NCBI GenBank assembly: GCA_905209865.1
Contig: CAJLUP010000029.1
Coordinates: 1-18,275, forward strand
Source of the DNA: an uncultured Lachnospiraceae bacterium
GTDB taxonomy: Bacteria; Bacillota; Clostridia; Lachnospirales; Lachnospiraceae
DNA length: 18,275 bases
Direction: 5' to 3'
Shown here: positions 14,285-18,275 of the stretch, in pieces
Numbering within the stretch: position 1 is the first letter of the stretch
Layout of the letters: every line of letters starts with the position of its first letter
Translations under genes and position numbers: made by a program
Notes under the pieces: model-generated
What the model saw: only the letters and a program-made list of their open reading frames with translations
The model's database searches: none
What the model was told of the DNA's origin: nothing

Positions 14285-15082
14285 CTATTGAAGAAGATAT
14301 TCTTCCAAAGTCAGGTTGTTCTTCATAATCTCTTCTGCGGCTTCCTTCCCTACATACCGATAATGCCACGGCTCATAAATAATTCCTGTAATATCTGCCT
14401 TTTCCGGCGGATACCTTAAAATAAACCCATATTCCCAGCAGTGCTCCATGAGCCACTGTTGTTCCGGCGTATCTCCCTGCTTGTCATCAAGTCCTTCATA
14501 TTGCGATGCAATAATATCTACCGCAAGTCCTGTAGCATGTTCGCTTGTACCCGGAACTGCCACAGATTTCTTCGTCTCATCATATGCCGACAACGGAGTG
14601 TAACCCTTCGCAATCCAATCCTGCATCGTCGTGTTAAACACTTCCTTTTGTTTCTCTGAAGAACGATATGCCGATGCCACATACATGCTAAGTCCCTGCT
14701 TTGCTCCGTCATCAAGCATCTGACGGAGAGATTCCTGTATCCTTGCGTCAACAAAACGTTCGCTCTCCGTTTCCACCATAGACTCAGGCTCATAAGACAG
14801 ATCCAGCGGATGAGACTCATTCACGAGAACCAACGCCCATCCGTCTGCATCGCTCCCCAAAGTTTCCGCGCTGTTATTCGTCGCCTCATGCTTAATGATC
14901 GTCTGCTTCAACTCATCGTTTTTCTTTTTTAACGCTTCTTTTTCGACGGCAAATTCTGCTTTATTTTTTGATACAATCGAATTTGCAGCCAAACCTGTAA
15001 ACAAAACGCCTGCCGCCAATCCGAACGCAATACCGATGACAAGCATCCGCCTCAGGCGGGCTTCTTCGGTCAATTTTTTCAT
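14285..15082 (-). CDS. VanY/LdcB-type D-alanyl-D-alanine (or L,D-) carboxypeptidase, M15B
   Basis: A 265-residue zinc peptidase anchored by one N-terminal helix (about 13-34) after a short basic tail, followed by a coiled-coil stalk (about 40-65) and an extracellular catalytic domain (about 80-265). It trims the terminal D-Ala of peptidoglycan stem peptides. The zinc ligands are His182 and Asp189 in S-E-H-A-T-G-L-A-V-D-I and His240 in Y-E-P-W-H-Y-R-Y; Glu237 is the likely catalytic base and Arg140 (S-A-Y-R) contacts the substrate carboxylate. The overall pattern matches the VanY family, with all key residues present. D,D- versus L,D-specificity cannot be told. Its ATG overlaps the TGA of the phosphopantetheinyl transferase by four bases, so it is the last gene of the GGDEF-EAL operon. 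No vanHAX genes occur, so vancomycin resistance is not implied. Confidence 0.92.
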   Translation of the reverse strand: MKKLTEEARLRRMLVIGIAFGLAAGVLFTGLAANSIVSKNKAEFAVEKEALKKKNDELKQTIIKHEATNNSAETLGSDADGWALVLVNESHPLDLSYEPESMVETESERFVDARIQESLRQMLDDGAKQGLSMYVASAYRSSEKQKEVFNTTMQDWIAKGYTPLSAYDETKKSVAVPGTSEHATGLAVDIIASQYEGLDDKQGDTPEQQWLMEHCWEYGFILRYPPEKADITGIIYEPWHYRYVGKEAAEEIMKNNLTLEEYLLQ

Positions 15083-15720
15083 AATTCCAACTCCATATCT
15101 ATGTCATCAGCGATCTCTTGCTGCGTCGAGCAGATCGCCATTCTATACCCTCCATTCGGAAGCTTATACTCCCGATAACAGTAGTCTTCTTTGAACAATT
15201 CCGGTTTTCTTATCAATACCGGCGGATTTCCCAACCGGATCTCAAAAGAATCCAACGGAAGCTTCATCCCCCATCTCGTCGCTTTTAAAAAACTTTCCTT
15301 CAACACCCAATATCTGTAAAAACGCTCTTTTCTCTCCTCTTCCGTCTTTCCTGCCATGATTTCTTCATACTCTGCGCTGCAGAAATAATGTTTCGCCACC
15401 TGCTCACGCAGACCGCCCATCTGCTGAATATCACATCCGACACTCACAGTTGGCTTCCCGGTCTGCTCTTTTTCCATACAAACGGCACACATGACAAAAT
15501 TCCCGGAATGGGATAAGTTAAATACAGCCTCATCCAAAACACCATATGTTTCCCTGATCTTTGTCCACAAGCTCCATGCGGCTACACTCTGTATCCGTTT
15601 CTGCTCCACTGCCTGCGCCGCCGCCTTTTCTTTGCGAAAATCAGGAAGCTGCTCAAAATATTTCTTATATATGTTTCTGTCATAAAGCGGCGTAATATTC
15701 GCCGCCCATCCTTTTACCAT
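15079..15720 (-). CDS. Sfp-type 4'-phosphopantetheinyl transferase
   Basis: A 213-residue enzyme that moves the phosphopantetheine arm of CoA onto a serine of acyl or peptidyl carrier proteins. Family motifs appear in order: F-N-L-S-H-S-G at 67-73, V-G-C-D-I-Q at 94-99 (Mg-binding Asp97) and W-V-L-K-E-S-F-L-K at 138-146 (Glu142 and Lys146). The second acidic residue of the classic D-x-E is Gln99 here; other Sfp-type enzymes also vary at this site, so activity is still likely. The ATG at 15720 is eight bases past the GGDEF-EAL stop with an AAGGAAA site, so the genes are co-transcribed. No polyketide or peptide synthetase lies in the window; its carrier-protein partner is elsewhere, or it serves fatty acid synthesis. 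Confidence 0.92.
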   Translation of the reverse strand: MVKGWAANITPLYDRNIYKKYFEQLPDFRKEKAAAQAVEQKRIQSVAAWSLWTKIRETYGVLDEAVFNLSHSGNFVMCAVCMEKEQTGKPTVSVGCDIQQMGGLREQVAKHYFCSAEYEEIMAGKTEEERKERFYRYWVLKESFLKATRWGMKLPLDSFEIRLGNPPVLIRKPELFKEDYCYREYKLPNGGYRMAICSTQQEIADDIDMELEL

Positions 15721-15728
15721 AGATTTCC

Positions 15729-17351
15729 TTATCTGTCTCTTAAATATCTCACTTCAAACGTTTCAATCGTAATCGGCTTATTAAACAATGTTCCCTGTGC
15801 ATAATCACAGCCGATCTCCCGCAATACATTAAACTGATCCTGCGTTTCCACGCCCGCTGCCTGAACTGTTGCGCCCAACTGTCTGCATATCTCGATCACT
15901 GCCTGCGCCACGATCCTGCTTCTGCTGTTTCCGACAATATTTGTAATCAGACTTTTATCCAGTTTCAAACCATCAAATTCCATTAACGACAAAATCGAAA
16001 AACTGGAATTTTTCGCGCCGAAATGATCCAAAATAACCCGAACATTTCCTTTTCGGATCTTACTGCTCGTCTCCGCCAGCATCTCCTGATTCATATCATT
16101 GCTTGACTCAGAAACTTCCACTTCCAAATACTCGCATCTCACATGATATTTTTCAATGAGATGAATCATCCTGTCGGCAATCCCCTCCTGCCGAAGAGTT
16201 GCCCCCGCAAAATTCACCGAGACCGGAATCATCGGAATATCGCTGATCTCCCATTTATGAAGGGTTCTGCACACTTCCTCAAACACATAGAGATCCAGAT
16301 AATGAGAAAGTTTCGTCTCTTCAAGCATATTGAGATACCTTCCGGGATCGACAATCCCAAGATCCTTATGATGATATCGCACAACAGCTTCTGCCCCGCC
16401 GACTTCACCTGTAAGCGTGTCAACTTTCGGCACAAGGCACACAATAAAATTACCGTTCTCAATATCCTGCAGAAGATCCTGCTTAATGATCGGTTCGTGA
16501 TGACCTTTTTTCAGATTCTTATAATACTTTCTCTTTTCCTCGCGCATCATTACTTCCGCATGGTTTACAAGCTTATCCACTTCGATATCGATCTTCTCCC
16601 ACGCGTAGCCGATCGACACAAGACCTAAGCTGATATGATCCAGCTTCGTATGAACCGCATATACCTGCTTCGTAAATTCCTCATAAGAAGTATTTTCCAC
16701 AAGCACAAGATACTCGTCCCCTGTCAGACGATACGCTTCCCCGCTGTGAAAATACTCTTCCAGAACTTCTCCCACACGGATGACGACCTCATCACCATAA
16801 TCTCTGCCAAACTCTTTATTAAAATTTTTCAGTCCGTTAATATCAACAGAAAGTGCACCGATCGATTTTAATTTCTTCTCATCCACTGTATCGAAATAGT
16901 GCACAAGGCTGTTCCTGTTCAAAAGTCCGGTAAGATCGTCATGATAACTCAGATACTCCTGCTGCTTCTGCATCTTCTGCAGCGCAATCGCCTGCGGAAT
17001 GTACTGTACAATGGCGCGCATCAGATCAAGTGTGCATCCGCCTCGTCTGACTCCTACAACTGCAAGGATCGCCGTCACATCTTCAGTGATCGGAAGGAAT
17101 ACACTGTAATCTCTTGCCGTCGTATCGGTAATCTCGGTTTTCATCCACTTCGGCTGCCGTTCTTCCGGCAGCAGTTTCATCCGATCACGCTGCCACTCGA
17201 TATTCTCATCACACCACTCGTAGATCGTCTCGATGTCTCCTCTGTCTTTTTCAATATAGTAAGCATATTCCGCATCATAATAGCTGCGAACCGTGCTCAA
17301 TATATCATTTACGATCTCACTAAGAGACCGAATCTTATAACTTTCACTCAT
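15729..17351 (-). CDS. GGDEF-EAL protein with N-terminal sensor-like domain, both catalytic sites degenerate
   Basis: A 540-residue soluble protein. Residues 1-125 are a GAF-like input domain (R-D-Y-S-V-F-L-P-I then I-L-A-V-V-G-V). The GGDEF domain (about 130-285) keeps D-D-L-T-G-L-L-N-R-N but its signature is T210-G-D-E-Y214, losing the first Gly, and no R-x-x-D inhibitory site precedes it. The EAL domain (about 290-535) has E-A-V at 321-323, Asn380, Glu412, Lys463 and Glu502, but the D-D-F-G metal pair is D442-H443-F-G. Diguanylate cyclase activity is doubtful and phosphodiesterase activity probably impaired, so it may act as a nucleotide-sensing or docking protein. No membrane helices. It heads an operon with the phosphopantetheinyl transferase and VanY-type genes; the ribosome site (GGGCGGGG) is unusual. 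Confidence 0.93.
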   Translation of the reverse strand: MSESYKIRSLSEIVNDILSTVRSYYDAEYAYYIEKDRGDIETIYEWCDENIEWQRDRMKLLPEERQPKWMKTEITDTTARDYSVFLPITEDVTAILAVVGVRRGGCTLDLMRAIVQYIPQAIALQKMQKQQEYLSYHDDLTGLLNRNSLVHYFDTVDEKKLKSIGALSVDINGLKNFNKEFGRDYGDEVVIRVGEVLEEYFHSGEAYRLTGDEYLVLVENTSYEEFTKQVYAVHTKLDHISLGLVSIGYAWEKIDIEVDKLVNHAEVMMREEKRKYYKNLKKGHHEPIIKQDLLQDIENGNFIVCLVPKVDTLTGEVGGAEAVVRYHHKDLGIVDPGRYLNMLEETKLSHYLDLYVFEEVCRTLHKWEISDIPMIPVSVNFAGATLRQEGIADRMIHLIEKYHVRCEYLEVEVSESSNDMNQEMLAETSSKIRKGNVRVILDHFGAKNSSFSILSLMEFDGLKLDKSLITNIVGNSRSRIVAQAVIEICRQLGATVQAAGVETQDQFNVLREIGCDYAQGTLFNKPITIETFEVRYLRDR

Positions 17352-17462
17352 AATACCCCGCCCGTTTCATTTTCTGTTTACTTAAATCTATCTGTCACTC
17401 AGATCAAATTTCTGCTTCGCATTTCATTCCGAATTATCCACTTGTATAAACATTATTATTTT

Positions 17463-17472
17463 ATTATACCAC
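17463..17472 (-). promoter_or_regulatory. Extended -10 promoter for the GGDEF-EAL operon
   Basis: TATAAT at 17468-17463 is preceded on the minus strand by TGG (an extended -10 TGn). The -35 position (about 17486-17491, TTATCT) is a poor match and falls in the T-run of the upstream atpC terminator. The transcript would have a leader of about 105 bases. The rest of this 243-base gap holds only the terminator described separately. Confidence 0.6.
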
Positions 17473-17489
17473 CCTGTAAAATGCAAGAT

Positions 17490-17520
17490 AAAAAAGAGCC
17501 AACCACCGCGGGATTGACTC
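17490..17520 (-). terminator. Terminator of the F-type ATP synthase operon
   Basis: Minus strand GAGTCAA (17520-17514) pairs with TTGGCTC (17502-17496), seven pairs including one G-T, with a GC-rich loop that contains CCGCGG, followed directly by six T. It lies about 75 bases past the atpC stop. Confidence 0.85.
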
Positions 17521-17594
17521 CTCTTTTAAGAAATTCAAATTATTCATTTTTCCGGACAGATCTTTCCGATCTGCTTCCCTCCGGATGTTCATGC

Positions 17595-18017
17595 TTAATA
17601 GTGAATAAGATCTGTTGCTCCCTGTGCAAGCTTCAGACGATTCATAGCGCGCGCAAGGGATGCCTGTGTATGATAATATTCCTGAATACTTTGTTTCTGT
17701 CTCATTCGTTCCTCTGCGTGTTCTCTTTGCTCCCGGGCATGACGCACATCAATGTCCTCCGGACGTTCTGCCGTATCGACGATCAATGTCACACGGTTGT
17801 TCACGATTTCCGCAAATCCGGTTCCGACGGCAACTTCCGTTACCTCCCCTTCGATGGATTCCATCCGCGCAATGCCGACAACGATCGCGATTACCATATT
17901 TTCATGATGCGCCAGTACCCCTTTTTCTCCGTCCGGCACCGGAATCGTCAGTTTCTTACATCTCCCGTTAAAAAACACTTTATCACTTGCTATGATTCTC
18001 AATCCAAATGTATCCAT
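17595..18017 (-). CDS. atpC: F-type ATP synthase epsilon subunit
   Basis: A 140-residue subunit from the ATG at 18017 (M-D-T-F-G-L-R-I-I-A-S-D). It is part of the central stalk linking the c-ring rotor to F1 and can inhibit ATP hydrolysis. The N-terminal beta-sandwich (about 1-88, with P-V-P-D-G-E-K-G-V-L-A-H-H) and the C-terminal two-helix hairpin (about 93-135, with A-E-R-P-E-D-I-D and the repeated Arg/Glu/Ala helix) are both present, and length is normal. An AGAGGTG site precedes the start. The open frame extends 13 residues further upstream into the intergenic space after atpD, which I reject because those residues are Arg/Gln-rich and lack a ribosome site. It follows atpD by 13 bases and ends the F-type operon. 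Confidence 0.95.
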   Translation of the reverse strand: MDTFGLRIIASDKVFFNGRCKKLTIPVPDGEKGVLAHHENMVIAIVVGIARMESIEGEVTEVAVGTGFAEIVNNRVTLIVDTAERPEDIDVRHAREQREHAEERMRQKQSIQEYYHTQASLARAMNRLKLAQGATDLIHY

Positions 18018-18030
18018 AACGCACCTCTGC

Positions 18031-18275
18031 CTATTCTGCTGCCTTCGCTTTCTCAATCACATCATCGATCGAACCTACATTGAAAAATGCCGACTCGGGA
18101 TACTCATCCATTTCCCCGTCAATGATCATCTTAAATCCGCGGATCGTTTCTTTCAGCGGCACATATTTTCCCGGAACTCCGGTAAATGTCTCAGCCACAA
18201 AAAACGGCTGCGACAAAAACTTCTGGATCTTTCTCGCCCGCATAACGATCGCCTTATCTTCGTCCGACAGTTCTT
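18031..18275 (-). CDS. atpD: F-type ATP synthase beta subunit, C-terminal 81 codons
   Basis: Only the end of the gene is in the window; the reading frame stays open through the right edge (E-L-S-D-E-D-K-A-I-V then M-R-A-R-K-I-Q-K-F-L-S-Q-P-F). This is the C-terminal helical domain of the catalytic F1 beta subunit, which carries the E-L-S-D/E-E-D regulatory segment and binds the rotating gamma and epsilon subunits; A-E-T-F-T-G-V-P-G-K-Y-V is typical. An internal ATG at 18243 is not the start. The product ends K-A-K-A-A-E with a normal stop. Confidence 0.96.
   Translation of the reverse strand, partial: ELSDEDKAIVMRARKIQKFLSQPFFVAETFTGVPGKYVPLKETIRGFKMIIDGEMDEYPESAFFNVGSIDDVIEKAKAAE

Noticed and set aside
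5917..15082. Vancomycin-resistance cluster suggested by VanW and VanY-like genes
   Set aside because: The two genes are about 7 kb apart in different operons, with no vanR/S, vanH, D-Ala-D-Lac or D-Ala-D-Ser ligase or vanX; both families are common in ordinary Clostridia genomes.
16899..18083. 394-codon open frame on the plus strand
   Set aside because: It lies antisense to the GGDEF-EAL gene, the terminator and atpC, all well supported; its composition (His/Arg/Ser/Phe-rich) is that of a reverse-complement shadow.
1..18275. Mobile element, phage or integrative island
   Set aside because: No transposase, integrase, phage gene, tRNA attachment site or long terminal repeat is visible, and codon use seems even across the genes.

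Overview
The window looks like core chromosome of a Gram-positive, low-to-mid GC Clostridia, most likely a Lachnospiraceae gut anaerobe. The reasons are AGGAGG-type ribosome sites, a long Bacillus/Clostridium-type SRP RNA with an Alu domain, VanW and VanY cell-wall proteins, a B12/radical-SAM protein of the DUF4080 type, and F-type and V/A-type ATPase genes on one stretch. The family assignment is inference. I see no transposase, integrase, CRISPR array, tRNA or plasmid function.

Layout, low to high coordinate (nearly everything is on the minus strand, so transcription runs right to left). At 1-2572 is the start of a V/A-type ATPase operon: a promoter, a small coiled-coil stalk subunit, subunit I, and the first codons of the proteolipid subunit K. 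At 2635-9215 is a tightly packed six-gene run read as DUF4080 radical SAM protein, VanW wall protein, AIR-synthase/HypE-like protein, Lrp/AsnC regulator, class I aminotransferase and TrmL tRNA methyltransferase; the last three are fused by a TAATG overlap and a 2-bp gap. At 9390-9790 is the plus-strand SRP RNA with a near-consensus promoter and a terminator that invades the end of the convergent tadA gene. At 9756-10259 is tadA. A lone plus-strand gene of unknown function (10354-11295) carries five tandem 36-bp units and collides by 8 bp with dgt (11288-12694). Next come an HTH protein with an acidic six-unit repeat (12893-14131), then a three-gene operon read as degenerate GGDEF-EAL protein, Sfp-type phosphopantetheinyl transferase and VanY-type carboxypeptidase (17351 down to 14285). 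The right edge is the end of the F-type ATP synthase operon (atpD, atpC, terminator).

How it fits together: the two ATPases at the edges handle ion-gradient energetics; the middle is housekeeping (SRP targeting, tRNA wobble modification by TadA and TrmL, dNTP control by Dgt) mixed with envelope functions (VanW, VanY) and regulators (Lrp, HTH, GGDEF-EAL). I do not find a clear new multi-gene defence, mobile or biosynthetic system. The best candidates for something undescribed are the two repeat-bearing proteins of unknown function, the GGDEF-EAL protein whose catalytic residues have decayed, and several leader structures (V-ATPase leader ORF, a strong ribosome site without a start codon ahead of the radical SAM gene, purine-rich tandem repeats ahead of the Lrp gene). 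Spaces without genes are all under 300 bases and are described individually.
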